DNA of 14,692 bases from CAINVV01 sp964506325 (GCA_964506325.1 CAZDLO010000090.1:1-14692), one strand, 5' to 3'; counted from the stretch's first letter, positions 1 to 9,127 are shown. The notes: generated by a model from the sequence alone, not told the origin. Numbers and translations are program-made.

Positions 1-27
1 CCTTCCATTACACTGAAGTAGGTGATG

Positions 28-59
28 CAAATATATATATATAATATGGTACTATGCAA
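28..59 (-). promoter_or_regulatory. Leftward Bacteroidota-type promoter at window edge
   Basis: Read on the minus strand, TATATTTG (35 to 28) matches the Bacteroidota -7 consensus TAnnTTTG. A TTG (59 to 57) lies 21 nt upstream, within the usual spacing for the -33 element. This is the best two-box match in the window. Transcription would start near position 21 and run out of the window to the left. A minus-strand ATG at 8 to 6 follows a leader of about 13 nt and could be the start of the next gene, but only its first codons are visible, so no gene is called. Confidence 0.5.
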
Positions 60-71
60 GACATAGTACTA
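47..71. promoter_or_regulatory. Palindrome overlapping the leftward -33 box (candidate operator)
   Basis: GTACTATG (49-56) and CATAGTAC (62-69) are perfect 8-bp inverted repeats around the 5-nt spacer CAAGA; a G-T and a T-A pair extend the arms outward to 47 and 71. The spacer holds the TTG proposed as the -33 element of the leftward promoter, so a dimeric repressor bound here would cover that box. The sequence could instead simply fold as an RNA hairpin. The inverted repeat is seen directly; the operator role is inferred from its position. Confidence 0.4.
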
Positions 72-262
72 AAAATATTGAAATATTTTTAAATAATATT
101 TTAATGTACTATAAATCAAATAAATAAAAGAGTAAAATTTTTTAATTTACCTTCGCCGTTTGTGGCAAAATCGTATTTTTTGAAGAGGAATTTATTTTTG
201 CGCTGCTGATTATTGCTGAATATTTGGTTATGAAGGGCAATGGCAACTAAATCTGAATATAA
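72..262. other. AT-rich intergenic spacer
   Basis: I see no gene here. The stretch is very AT-rich up to about 160 and contains a small hairpin, AAAAATATT and AATATTTTT at 71-79 and 82-90. The part from 160 to 260 is more mixed in composition and has a TATTTTTG box (193-200) in plus orientation, but the only ORF after it is a six-codon one at about 231, so no transcript is proposed. Confidence 0.5.
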
Positions 263-304
263 AATAAGCAGCCCGGTTCCTTTTCAGAAACCGGGCTGCT
301 TATT
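263..304 (-). terminator. typA transcription terminator
   Basis: Perfect 16-bp inverted repeat, AATAAGCAGCCCGGTT (263-278) and its complement (289-304), with a 10-nt loop and a GC-rich core. It begins 28 nt beyond the typA stop codon. Read in the typA direction the stem is followed by TTTTATATT, a U-rich tail typical of an intrinsic terminator. The other direction lacks a good T run, so it is probably one-sided. Confidence 0.88.
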
Positions 305-331
305 AATATTTACCGGGTAGGTAGTGTAATA

Positions 332-2134
332 TCAGTTGTTTTTTTGAGATCTTTTGCGATCGGTTTCGTTCAGCATGATCTTCCTTAAACGAATTGATTT
401 GGGGGTGACTTCAACATATTCATCCTTTTGGATGTATTCCAGGGCCTCCTCAAGGCTGAACTTAGTGGCGGGGGTCAGGCGGACCTTATCATCCGACCCG
501 GATGCACGCATGTTGGTAAGCTTCTTGGGCTTGGTGAGGTTTAGCACCAGGTCTCCCTCACGGTTATTTTCCCCGCAGACCTGTCCTTCATAGATTTCAT
601 CTTGCGGCTCAATGAAATACCTGCCGCGATCCTGCAGTTTATTCAGTGAATAGGCAAACGAAGTACCTGTTTCCATGGCAATCAGCGATCCATTGATCCG
701 GGTTTCGATGGGCCCTTTGAACTTATCATAATGAAGAAAGCGATGCGACATTACGGCCTCACCCTGGGTTGCAGTAAGAAGGTTGGTTCTTAGCCCGATG
801 ATTCCCCTTGAAGGTACGTGAAACTCCAGATGGGTTCTGTCACCCTTATGTTCCATGTTGATCATCTCTCCTTTGCGGCGTGTGACAAAGTCAATGGCAG
901 TGCCTGCCATTTCTGCCGGAAGGTCAATGTCAAGCAATTCTATCGGTTCATTTCTCTCACCATGTATTTCTTTATACAATACCTGCGGCTGACCAACTTG
1001 TAATTCATAACCTTCCCGGCGCATGGTCTCGATAAGAACTGAAAGGTGCAATACCCCCCGGCCGTTAACATTCCATGAGTCTGCCGAATCAGTAGGCTCC
1101 ACACGAAGTGCCAGGTTTTTTTCCAATTCGCGCTCGAGGCGTTCATGGATATGCCGGCTGGTGACAAATTTTCCTTCTTTGCCATAAAAAGGCGAGTTGT
1201 TGATGGTGAACAACATACTCATGGTTGGCTCATCAACGTCAATCGGATCCAGGGCTTCCGGATTTTCGTAGTCACAGATGGTGTCTCCGATTTCAAAATC
1301 ATCTATTCCAACCAATGCACAAATATCACCGTTAAGTGCTGTTGCAACTTTTTCACGTCCAAGGCCTGTAAATACATGAAGTTCCTTGATCTTTGAGCGT
1401 GTAATCGTTCCATCCCTTTTAACAAGCGAAACATTCATCCCTTCCTTCAGTTCACCCCTGTGAATGCGGCCAATGGCAATCCTTCCAATGTATTTTGAAT
1501 AATCCAGGGAGGTTATAAGCATTTGCGGGGTTCCTTCGTTCTCAGGAGGGGCGGGTATGTGTTCCAGGATGGCATCAAACAGTGGTTCAATATTTTGAGC
1601 AGGTGTTTTCCAGTCTGTACTCATCCAGTTCTGTTTGGCAGAACCGTAGATGGTAGGGAAATCAAGCTGATCCTCACTTGCATCCAGGCTGTACATCAGT
1701 TCGAAAACCTGTTCGTGAACAACATCCGGCCTGCAGTTAGGCTTGTCAACCTTGTTGACAACCACGATAGGCTTTAATCCGAGTTCAATTGCTTTCTGAA
1801 GTACAAATCGTGTTTGCGGCATTGTTCCTTCGAAGGCATCAACCAACAGCAGAACACCATCAGCCATATTTAACACCCTCTCAACCTCGCCCCCAAAATC
1901 TGAGTGACCAGGTGTATCAATGATATTTATTTTAACTCCCTTGTAGACTACTGAAACGTTTTTTGCCAGGATGGTAATTCCTCTTTCTCTCTCCAGATCA
2001 TTGCTGTCCAGGATTAATTCTCCGGGATTCTGGTTGGATCTGAAGATGTTTGAGTGAAGTATCATCTTGTCAACCAGCGTAGTTTTACCGTGGTCGACGT
2101 GGGCAATAATTGCAATATTTCTTATTTTTCGCAT
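332..2134 (-). CDS. typA: Translational GTPase TypA/BipA
   Basis: 600-residue ribosome-binding GTPase of the EF-G/LepA superfamily, known for roles in 50S assembly at low temperature and in stress adaptation; it acts in the cytoplasm on 70S ribosomes. Visible GTPase motifs: G1 AHVDHGKT (11-18), switch region with RERGIT (49-54), G3 DTPGH (73-77), G4 NKVD (127-130) and G5 GSAK (164-167). An EF-Tu-like beta barrel follows (about 205-290), then an EF-G domain III/V-like part and the TypA-specific C-terminal domain (about 480-600, with the typical RLTPATKFSLEEALEYI). Length and domain order are normal for the family. The ATG start places G1 at the usual distance from the N terminus and lies about 10 nt downstream of the expected start site of a TATCTTTG promoter. 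It is the last gene of a leftward series after tamB and a TonB-like gene, but has its own likely promoter and a strong terminator. Confidence 0.98.
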   Translation of the reverse strand: MRKIRNIAIIAHVDHGKTTLVDKMILHSNIFRSNQNPGELILDSNDLERERGITILAKNVSVVYKGVKINIIDTPGHSDFGGEVERVLNMADGVLLLVDAFEGTMPQTRFVLQKAIELGLKPIVVVNKVDKPNCRPDVVHEQVFELMYSLDASEDQLDFPTIYGSAKQNWMSTDWKTPAQNIEPLFDAILEHIPAPPENEGTPQMLITSLDYSKYIGRIAIGRIHRGELKEGMNVSLVKRDGTITRSKIKELHVFTGLGREKVATALNGDICALVGIDDFEIGDTICDYENPEALDPIDVDEPTMSMLFTINNSPFYGKEGKFVTSRHIHERLERELEKNLALRVEPTDSADSWNVNGRGVLHLSVLIETMRREGYELQVGQPQVLYKEIHGERNEPIELLDIDLPAEMAGTAIDFVTRRKGEMINMEHKGDRTHLEFHVPSRGIIGLRTNLLTATQGEAVMSHRFLHYDKFKGPIETRINGSLIAMETGTSFAYSLNKLQDRGRYFIEPQDEIYEGQVCGENNREGDLVLNLTKPKKLTNMRASGSDDKVRLTPATKFSLEEALEYIQKDEYVEVTPKSIRLRKIMLNETDRKRSQKNN

Positions 2135-2150
2135 TTTACTAATTTGGGTG

Positions 2151-2158
2151 CAAAGATA
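2151..2158 (-). promoter_or_regulatory. Putative typA promoter -7 box
   Basis: TATCTTTG on the minus strand matches TAnnTTTG exactly and ends 16 nt upstream of the typA ATG, giving a very short leader. No clear TTG is found at the -33 distance. It lies in the 201-nt gap between typA and the upstream TonB-like gene, which suggests that typA is transcribed independently. Confidence 0.5.
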
Positions 2159-2335
2159 GTCATTATATCAGCGCTATGAATCAGCGTGATAAAAACCTTC
2201 TTTTAATTTACATCATCCTTGTAAAGAGCAGGTAAGGAGAAATACGTTAGGAGATGGGAGATATGAATTATGTGATTGGCACGGGGATTGGAACGGCCCT
2301 TTTCACTTTTCCTTTAAACTAACAGCCAGCAGTGT

Positions 2336-3256
2336 TCATTGAAGCACAAAATGATAAGTGATCGTCCCTTTCTGGAAAGCCGGAGCGTTGTCATCGACAT
2401 TGAACCTTGCTATTTTGGCAGCCTTGGTTGCAGCGTCGAGCAGGTCAGGATCGCTGGTGGTGGAACCTAAGATGCCACCTCTGACTGCAGAGACCTTGCC
2501 CAGCTTATCAACAGTAACCTCCACCACTACAACTCCACCCTCATTCCCGGGGTAGGCTGGTTTAGGCAGGGATCGTGGCTGCCGGCCGGCAAGGTTGAAT
2601 GAAATGCCATTCCCGGTTCCTCCGCCTGGTCCGTATCTTTTGACACCAGGCTGACCGTTGGGATCTCCCTGGTTCCCTGATCCGCCTGCAATACCCTCAC
2701 TTTGTGAGGTAGATCCGTTGTCAGTCAAACCTCCTCCAAATGCGTTCTTTACCCTGGAATTGATATTTCCGATCATTTGTTCTTCCTGCAATTTCTTTTT
2801 CAGCTTCTGCTCTTCGACTTGCTGTTGGGCAATTTGCTCCTGCCTCTTTTTTCTTTCAATTTCAACTGCAGGATCTGGTTTCCTTTTTTCAGCTACCTTC
2901 TTCTGTATCTTTTTTGTCTGGAGGGCGACAGATGGCTCATGATCCTGTGTTAACAGATCTTCCTGTTTAATTTCTGAGGCTTTAAGTTTTGGCGGAGCCG
3001 TTGTGGTTGCCTTCTGGAAGGCCATGACTGGCGGCTTGTAAATGTTGTCATTTTTGGAATAGGCAGCAGAGGGTTCTTCTTCTCCTTTTCCGGTTTCGGA
3101 ATAGCCAAAATCAACCAGTAACCCTTCATCGTTCAGAAGCATTTTGTTGGCTGATAGCGTAAACATCAGCAAAATGCTAAGAATGCCCGCATGTATCAGA
3201 ACAGTATAAATTATGCCGCTTTTTTGGCTGTCAGTCCATGTCATAGTACAATGCAC
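2336..3256 (-). CDS. TonB/TolA-like periplasmic energy transducer protein
   Basis: Inner-membrane protein of the TonB type, 306 residues from a GTG at 3256 or 302 from an ATG at 3244. One transmembrane anchor lies near the N terminus (about 14-33). A long periplasmic linker follows: acidic and Pro-containing (45-110), Lys/Glu/Gln-rich and probably coiled (115-160), then Gly/Ser/Asn-rich (174-217). A TonB C-terminal domain ends the protein (about 226-306), with the hallmarks PxYP, GVVVVEVTVDKLGKV, LLDAATKAA and a terminal YHFVLQ strand. Family members carry proton-motive force from ExbB/ExbD to outer-membrane receptors. No exbB, exbD or receptor gene is present here, so the partner is unknown. 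The GTG has an AAAAAGG sequence 9 nt upstream, so both starts are plausible. The gene lies 88 nt downstream of tamB on the same strand. A TolA-like role is possible. Confidence 0.85.
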   Translation of the reverse strand: MHCTMTWTDSQKSGIIYTVLIHAGILSILLMFTLSANKMLLNDEGLLVDFGYSETGKGEEEPSAAYSKNDNIYKPPVMAFQKATTTAPPKLKASEIKQEDLLTQDHEPSVALQTKKIQKKVAEKRKPDPAVEIERKKRQEQIAQQQVEEQKLKKKLQEEQMIGNINSRVKNAFGGGLTDNGSTSQSEGIAGGSGNQGDPNGQPGVKRYGPGGGTGNGISFNLAGRQPRSLPKPAYPGNEGGVVVVEVTVDKLGKVSAVRGGILGSTTSDPDLLDAATKAAKIARFNVDDNAPAFQKGTITYHFVLQ

Positions 3257-3321
3257 TAAAATTTGCCTTTTTACCTGTCAGCATTCATCGACTTCCGTGA
3301 ATCAGAACGTCAGGCTGATTG

Positions 3322-3329
3322 CAAAATTA
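3322..3329 (-). promoter_or_regulatory. Putative -7 box for the TonB-like gene
   Basis: TAATTTTG on the minus strand fits TAnnTTTG and sits between the tamB stop (3345) and the TonB-like start, which would give a leader of about 60 nt. There is no convincing -33 TTG at normal spacing, so read-through from tamB is equally possible. Confidence 0.35.
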
Positions 3330-3344
3330 AGAATTTATTCAACA

Positions 3345-6300
3345 TTACCTGTCTGGATTATCTTCAGGGGTTGTTCCGGAGAGCTTTTTTCTCCGCGGTT
3401 GATTAAACAGATCCTTAAAGGAATTGAAACTTTCGCGGTAGGAAAAGCCAACTCCCTGTTTGTAAGGAGCAGTGTCGTAAGTAATATCAGTGTTTGCTCT
3501 GTTGTACATCTTTAATTCCAGTTTTCCGGACTTTATAAGCTTGATGAATACTTCTATCTCTCCAACCACTGAGTTGGTATTGTTGTTCTGTAAACTGCTG
3601 TTGTTACCGATATTACCATTTATCGTGACCCTGTCGTCAAATATTTGTGTGCTTAAGGCGAATTCCATTTGATTGGTGTTGACCTGGTCTCCAGGCCTGT
3701 AATTGAATCCGACGTCAAAATTTGTGCTGATTTGGGATAACCAGTTGGATAACTGGTTTGAAAGCATTTCTGAAGTCGTTGCTCCGACCAGGGATCCCGT
3801 ATTGGATTGATTGTCATTTCTACCCCGGATGTACTCAGGCGTATAAAACTGTCCCAGGAGCATCAGGGTCAGCATCTGACGGTTTACATCATCCTGTGTG
3901 CTGATGAATTGCTGCAACTCATCCCGGGTCCTCTCGTCTGCCGTTGGAAAAAGGATGTCAAATTTCAGAACCGGATTGAGCAGTTTGTGTGAGAGGTTGA
4001 TCTTGCATTCGACCGGTATTCTGCCGGAACTTTCATTCTTATAGGAATCAACCAGAAGGTTTTTAATGGAGGCTTTCAGATTGTATACTGCATTCAGATC
4101 GACGATCGCCTCATAAGGATCTCCGTTCCATGTAATGGTGCCGCCCTCCTCAAGCTTAAATTTTTTGCCAATTACATTCTGGAGTGTAAACAGGTAATCT
4201 CCCTTGTAAATGGTATAATTACCGTACATATTGAAATTTCCGAGATGATCATAAACCATCCGGAAGTTTCCGTTACCCTGGCCTGTAATGGCATCCGCAA
4301 GGGTGGAATTGAACAGAATCTGGATTTTAGCTGCCGGTGTTGCAATCAGATTCATATTCATATCAAAAGTCCCGCTTTCTTCTTTTTTAACCAGGGCAGG
4401 TATCTTGTTCAGCAGCGTATCAGGAGTAATGAAACGGATAAAATCATTTTCAGCAACAGAAGCCGGTGTTTCCAACGGAATTACTATTTGTGTCCCCTCC
4501 AGGGTTCTTAAATTCAGGTCAAGCTTAAGCTTATCTCCGGAGCCGGCAAACAAGGCATCACCGCTGCAATGAGCGTCACCATAAAATATTGAGTTATCCC
4601 CGGCCGTTGTTTTAAGAGCCTCAAGTCTGTTAGTTTTCAGTCTGATGTTATACTTAAGGTGATTGAACATCTTGTGTGTGATATATCCGTCCAGGAGGGC
4701 AGTATTGTTTTCGCGGTCTTTCAGGGTTATTTTCCTGAAAACGATGGAATCATCAGAGAACTCAACAGGTTGGTTGATGGAGTAGTCCACCTTGGTATAA
4801 TCTATCCCGATTTTTCCATCCTTTATGTTAACCTTACCCATAAAGCAGGGATCAGCCAAAGTACCGGTTATTGCGACCTTGCCTTGACCACTTCCACTTA
4901 AACGGTTTGAGAAGCTTTTAAGAAAAGGGAAAATAGTTTCCAGGGGGAAATCAGTTAGAGCAGCATGGTACTTAAGGGAGTCTGTGTCAGGGGTGTAATA
5001 TCCCTGGATAAGCAAAGATGTCTTTTTCTCCTTCCTTAGCTGAATGGAGGAATACAGTCGCCTTTCCTCTTTGTTCCAGATATTATCGAGAATTACATCA
5101 CCAAAAAGGTCCTTGTAATAATGGAATTTCTTGATGGTTAAACTGCTGTTAAAAAAGAAAGTGTTTTTAATGTCGGCAATTTCTGTTTCACCGGTCATAA
5201 AACCTTCTATTCCGGTTTTTTTCTTTAGTACCAGGTCGAAAAACCCCAGATTGATGTTGTTAACTTCAATTTTTAAAATATCAGACTGATTCTCAGAGAG
5301 CTGGCCGTTTACTCGTAAGAATTCATCGCCGTGGTGAAGATTAAAATTGTCCACAACAACCTGGGTTGAGTCATAATGTATCCGGCTTTCGTCAAATAGC
5401 CAAAGCTTATCAGATACCAATATATCAGAAGGCTTTATAGTAAAGTCCGCCATGCTCAGGCCTTCCTGATTTTTAGAAAAGTATCCTTTGATGTCTATTT
5501 TACCGCTGTACTTGTTATCACTTGTTTTACCCCACAAAACCTTAGTGTGCAAACTGTCACTGAATAATGTGTTGTTCAGTGACACGTTTTCAATGCGATA
5601 ATTTTCGCCCAGTGCAGCTTCATCCATTCCCAGGCGCAACAACCAGCGGCCACCAATGTTTCCTGAGGTAAAATTTAGTCCTTTGGCATGTAAATTTTTA
5701 TAGGAAAGGTCATCGGCAGTACCTACAAAGCTCATGCTCTTTTTCAGGGAATTGATCTCTCCCCGCAAGAGAACAGGTGATTTTGACACAATTTCAGGGA
5801 AGAAAAAGTTTGTGATCAGATCAGGTTTTTTGATGTTTACATCAAAACTGAAGATATTGTCGCCGGCAACGCCAACATTGCTGAAAGGATTGTCTGCGGA
5901 AGGCAGGTAGTACCTGAGATAATCCCGCAAGGTACCCCCGGTTTCCAGGAATTTGTATTTGCCGGCAATATCAACATCCGCAATATCCGAACGAAGAATG
6001 ATGGTATTCCGGGCTTTGGTATTGGTAGTATTCAGATCGAGTTTTTCAATCTCAAATAACTTGCCATCCCTGGCAAGTTTCGTGTTCTTCAGGTTGATGG
6101 AACCATTTAATTCATCAATATTCTTTCCGGAGAAATTTGCCTTCATGTCAAAGGAACAGGTAGCATCTTTGTGACGTTTGTCAAGTCCCAGGACATTCAG
6201 ATTTGCACTGGAAACAACCGACGAAAAATCAAAAATGGGAGTGTCACCTTCCAGGTTGGCCATTCCTGAAAATTTTAGTTTCAATTTGTCATCGTTGATT

Positions 6301-7856
6301 ATCAGCTGACCGTCATAGCTTTTGTTACTCGCGGTTCCGTTCAGATAAATGGAATCAATGCGGTTCCCATAATAGTAAAGGCTGTCGATGCTTCCTTTTA
6401 TGGTAGCATCAAAGCGTTGATTTTTTTTAATAACAGTCATTTCGGTATGCAGGGAAACCTCTCCCAGTGCATCATAACCAAGGAATTTCCCTGCCTTAAA
6501 TGATTTGGCATCCAACATTCCTTCAAATTTGAAAGTTCCTGAAAGTGAAGGAGAAATGGCTATGTCTGTTGACAATGAACCCAATGCACCGTTCAATTTT
6601 CCGTAGGCGACAAAATCGGAAGGAAAGCCGCTGAATGTACCCTGGTAATTGAGGTCTATATCCTCCAGTAAAGATGCAGGAATTCTGGGATACCTTGTTC
6701 TGGAGGCATCGGGGAGTTTAATAGAGGCCAGGTCGTTGAAATTAAAGGTGTTATTGGAGAATTTAAGGTAGATAAAAGTATTCTCCCAGTCGGGCAAGCC
6801 TTTCAGTTCAAGATCGGCATTGAAGGATGTTTTCTGGCCAACGCGCAAATTCAGGTTTTTGAATTTCAGGTTATCTACTGAACCATGGACACTTCCTGAA
6901 CACAGGAGTTTCTCGTCCATGCCCCATACTACAGGCAGATAATAGCCCAGGTCTTTCATTGAAACTATTGATTCTGCCAGGTTGCCGTGATAGTCATATT
7001 GAAAGGCCAGTGGCAGCTCCTCTTTTTTTCTTACAATTCCTGTTTTATCAGAAAGTATTGTACTCCTCGGTTCAATCCGCAATGAATCAGAAAAAATATT
7101 GGAATTTGGGGTAATAAGAGCGAATTTGTCCAGATACAAACCTGAAGAGTCCAAAAGCGCTTTGAAGGTCATGTTTTTTATTGAAAAGCCGGATTTTTCC
7201 TCCAGGGCTGCATTGTCAAGCACCATGGATAAGGCAGTCTTCTCTTTTTTAACATGCACAACGGCAAAATTCATTTTTCTGATAGCCAGATTATTGAAGT
7301 TTATCCCGTCGTGAAATATTGTGTCAGCAAAGGGTTTTCTGAAAAATATTTCCGCATTTCTGACAAACAGGTTGTTAAAGCTTATTTCCCAGGCACCTGA
7401 GCCTTTTACAGGTGGGGGGGATGCTTTGATCGAATCCAGGATAAACTGGAAATTTGTTCCCTTAGCATCCTGGTATAAATGAAATTTCGGTTGCTGAACG
7501 AAAATGCTGTTAAGATGGATGCGGCGACTTCCCAGCTTGAGGCTATCAATCTGTAACCTAAGCTGGTCAACATAAAGTAAAGTATCGTGTGATTGGTCCT
7601 CGATCAATAATTTTTCAAGGGTGATCTGGTCAAAGAAGGATATATCAATTCCCCCAACCTTAATCCTGGTATTGAAAGTCTGACCAACCTGATCCATCAG
7701 CCAGCGTACAGCAAAAGTCTGAACTGCATTGCTGCGGAAAGTTATATAGACTAATTCAGGCAAAAGGATCAGCAGAAAAGCCAGGACCAAAAGCGCCTTA
7801 AACTTTTTTTTGATACCTTTGTTCGCTGGTTGGGTGGATGTTTGCTCTTCTGTCAC
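3345..7856 (-). CDS. tamB: TamB-family translocation/assembly or lipid-transport protein
   Basis: Very large envelope protein of 1503 residues. A short basic cytoplasmic tail precedes one transmembrane anchor (about 21-40). A long periplasmic region follows, made mostly of repeated beta-strand segments of the AsmA-like bridge type (alternating hydrophobic strands, many LDG/LNG turns). It ends in a TamB_C (DUF490) domain, roughly residues 1050-1480, with GQGNGNFRM, YTIYKGDYLFTLQNV and WNGDPYEAIVDLNAVY as recognisable landmarks. TamB proteins span the periplasm and are linked to outer-membrane protein assembly and, as AsmA-like proteins, to phospholipid transport between membranes. The start is GTG; an in-frame TGA lies ten codons upstream with no ATG between, and the next Met falls after the anchor. 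It is divergent from tsaD, with a TonB-like gene directly downstream. No TamA/BamA-like gene is present in the window. Function is inferred from the family. Confidence 0.93.
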   Translation of the reverse strand: MTEEQTSTQPANKGIKKKFKALLVLAFLLILLPELVYITFRSNAVQTFAVRWLMDQVGQTFNTRIKVGGIDISFFDQITLEKLLIEDQSHDTLLYVDQLRLQIDSLKLGSRRIHLNSIFVQQPKFHLYQDAKGTNFQFILDSIKASPPPVKGSGAWEISFNNLFVRNAEIFFRKPFADTIFHDGINFNNLAIRKMNFAVVHVKKEKTALSMVLDNAALEEKSGFSIKNMTFKALLDSSGLYLDKFALITPNSNIFSDSLRIEPRSTILSDKTGIVRKKEELPLAFQYDYHGNLAESIVSMKDLGYYLPVVWGMDEKLLCSGSVHGSVDNLKFKNLNLRVGQKTSFNADLELKGLPDWENTFIYLKFSNNTFNFNDLASIKLPDASRTRYPRIPASLLEDIDLNYQGTFSGFPSDFVAYGKLNGALGSLSTDIAISPSLSGTFKFEGMLDAKSFKAGKFLGYDALGEVSLHTEMTVIKKNQRFDATIKGSIDSLYYYGNRIDSIYLNGTASNKSYDGQLIINDDKLKLKFSGMANLEGDTPIFDFSSVVSSANLNVLGLDKRHKDATCSFDMKANFSGKNIDELNGSINLKNTKLARDGKLFEIEKLDLNTTNTKARNTIILRSDIADVDIAGKYKFLETGGTLRDYLRYYLPSADNPFSNVGVAGDNIFSFDVNIKKPDLITNFFFPEIVSKSPVLLRGEINSLKKSMSFVGTADDLSYKNLHAKGLNFTSGNIGGRWLLRLGMDEAALGENYRIENVSLNNTLFSDSLHTKVLWGKTSDNKYSGKIDIKGYFSKNQEGLSMADFTIKPSDILVSDKLWLFDESRIHYDSTQVVVDNFNLHHGDEFLRVNGQLSENQSDILKIEVNNINLGFFDLVLKKKTGIEGFMTGETEIADIKNTFFFNSSLTIKKFHYYKDLFGDVILDNIWNKEERRLYSSIQLRKEKKTSLLIQGYYTPDTDSLKYHAALTDFPLETIFPFLKSFSNRLSGSGQGKVAITGTLADPCFMGKVNIKDGKIGIDYTKVDYSINQPVEFSDDSIVFRKITLKDRENNTALLDGYITHKMFNHLKYNIRLKTNRLEALKTTAGDNSIFYGDAHCSGDALFAGSGDKLKLDLNLRTLEGTQIVIPLETPASVAENDFIRFITPDTLLNKIPALVKKEESGTFDMNMNLIATPAAKIQILFNSTLADAITGQGNGNFRMVYDHLGNFNMYGNYTIYKGDYLFTLQNVIGKKFKLEEGGTITWNGDPYEAIVDLNAVYNLKASIKNLLVDSYKNESSGRIPVECKINLSHKLLNPVLKFDILFPTADERTRDELQQFISTQDDVNRQMLTLMLLGQFYTPEYIRGRNDNQSNTGSLVGATTSEMLSNQLSNWLSQISTNFDVGFNYRPGDQVNTNQMEFALSTQIFDDRVTINGNIGNNSSLQNNNTNSVVGEIEVFIKLIKSGKLELKMYNRANTDITYDTAPYKQGVGFSYRESFNSFKDLFNQPRRKKLSGTTPEDNPDR

Positions 7857-8016
7857 AGGGAGATAATTTTTCTGTTTAACGTGTCATTTTATTGCAAGCC
7901 GGACAACCCCCTCAGTGGCAGAAGCATCGACCCCAAGCCTGTTTTGAACAAGATCCTACGCGGCAAAATTAGTAATTTTTACCAAGTAGGAGAAAACAAA
8001 TAGAGATCAGATTTTA
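7857..8016. promoter_or_regulatory. Divergent tamB/tsaD promoter region
   Basis: 160-nt spacer between two divergently read genes. On the minus strand TAATTTTG (7971 to 7964) fits the -7 consensus and would give tamB a leader of about 100 nt. On the plus strand only an imperfect box is visible, TAATTTTT (7973-7980), with a TTG at 7944-7946 that is too far away (26 nt). The two boxes nearly abut, so the promoters probably overlap. No operator-like repeat is seen. Confidence 0.4.
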
Positions 8017-9051
8017 ATGAGCCATAGAAAAGATATAATCATACTCGGAATTGAATCATCCTGTGACGATACTTCCGCAGCCGTAATCCGCAACAATCTC
8101 ATGCTGAGTAATGAAGTTGCTGGTCAGGACGTTCACATGGCATTCGGTGGGGTTGTTCCGGAACTGGCATCCCGGGCTCATCAACAGAATATAGTTCCTG
8201 TTGTAGACCAGGCGATTAAGAAGGCGGGTATTTCGCTTGATGATATTGATGCAATCGCCTTCACACGTGGTCCCGGACTGCTTGGTTCGCTTCTGGTAGG
8301 TGTTTCGTTTGCCAAAGCATTTGCTCTTTCACGCAATATACCCCTCATTGAGGTTAACCATCTCCAGGGACATGTGTTGGCTCACTTTCTCAGTGAGGGC
8401 GATGACAGTCTGGAAGTTCCTAAATTTCCATTTTTATGCCTGCTCGTGTCAGGAGGAAATTCCCAGATTATTGTTGTGAGGGATTACCTGGATATGGAAG
8501 TTATAGGGCAGACCATAGATGATGCTGCCGGAGAGGCTTTCGACAAGTGTGCCAAAGTCATGGGATTACCTTATCCGGGTGGACCATTGATTGATAAATT
8601 GGCCAAATCGGGTAATCCGAAGGCATTTACTCTTTCCAGACCCAGGATTTCAGGACTCGATTACAGTTTCAGCGGGTTAAAAACCTCCTTTCTTTACCTG
8701 CTGCGTGATGAAATGGCTAAGGATCCTGATTTTATCAACCATCACCTGGAAGATTTATGCGCATCACTGCAATATACCATCATTGAGATACTGCTTGCAA
8801 AACTCAGGTTAGCATCCAAGCAGACAGGTATCATGGAAATTGCGGTAGCTGGTGGTGTTTCTGCCAATTCCGGACTTCGTACTGCCCTGCTGGAAACAGC
8901 TGCAGAACTAGGGTGGAGGATGTTCATCCCACCATTTAAGTTTACCACAGACAACGCAGCAATGATCGCAATTACAGGCTATTTCAAATACCTGAATGGG
9001 GATTTTGCTTCACAGGATGCAGTTCCCTTTTCCAGGGTGGTGATCAGCTAG
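8017..9051 (+). CDS. tsaD: tRNA N6-threonylcarbamoyltransferase TsaD
   Basis: Transfers the threonylcarbamoyl group from threonylcarbamoyl-AMP to A37 of tRNAs that read ANN codons (the t6A modification), together with TsaB and TsaE; cytoplasmic and generally essential. The 344-residue length is typical. Visible motifs of the ASKHA/Kae1 fold: N-terminal GIESSCDDTS (11-20), PELASRAH (48-55), the metal-binding HxxxH as H115 and H119 in NHLQGHVLAH, LVSGGNS (143-149), GEAFDKCAKVMGLPYPGG (172-189), FSGLKTS (218-224), and AGGVSAN (278-284). D312 in TTDNAAMIA is the expected third metal ligand. The ATG start gives the normal N terminus a few residues before the first motif. The lipid kinase gene lies 76 nt downstream on the same strand and may be cotranscribed. 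Confidence 0.98.
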   Translation: MSHRKDIIILGIESSCDDTSAAVIRNNLMLSNEVAGQDVHMAFGGVVPELASRAHQQNIVPVVDQAIKKAGISLDDIDAIAFTRGPGLLGSLLVGVSFAKAFALSRNIPLIEVNHLQGHVLAHFLSEGDDSLEVPKFPFLCLLVSGGNSQIIVVRDYLDMEVIGQTIDDAAGEAFDKCAKVMGLPYPGGPLIDKLAKSGNPKAFTLSRPRISGLDYSFSGLKTSFLYLLRDEMAKDPDFINHHLEDLCASLQYTIIEILLAKLRLASKQTGIMEIAVAGGVSANSGLRTALLETAAELGWRMFIPPFKFTTDNAAMIAITGYFKYLNGDFASQDAVPFSRVVIS

Positions 9052-9127
9052 GTATTTGAAAGCCTGAGGTATTTGGATATTAAAAAGATTTAATTCCCAC
9101 TTTGGCAGGTCAGAGTGAATACTTACC

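Noticed and set aside
193..304. Small plus-strand RNA or peptide gene between 193 and the hairpin
   Set aside because: There is a TATTTTTG box and a hairpin end, but no -33 element, only a six-codon frame, and the hairpin's T-rich tail faces the other way, matching typA.
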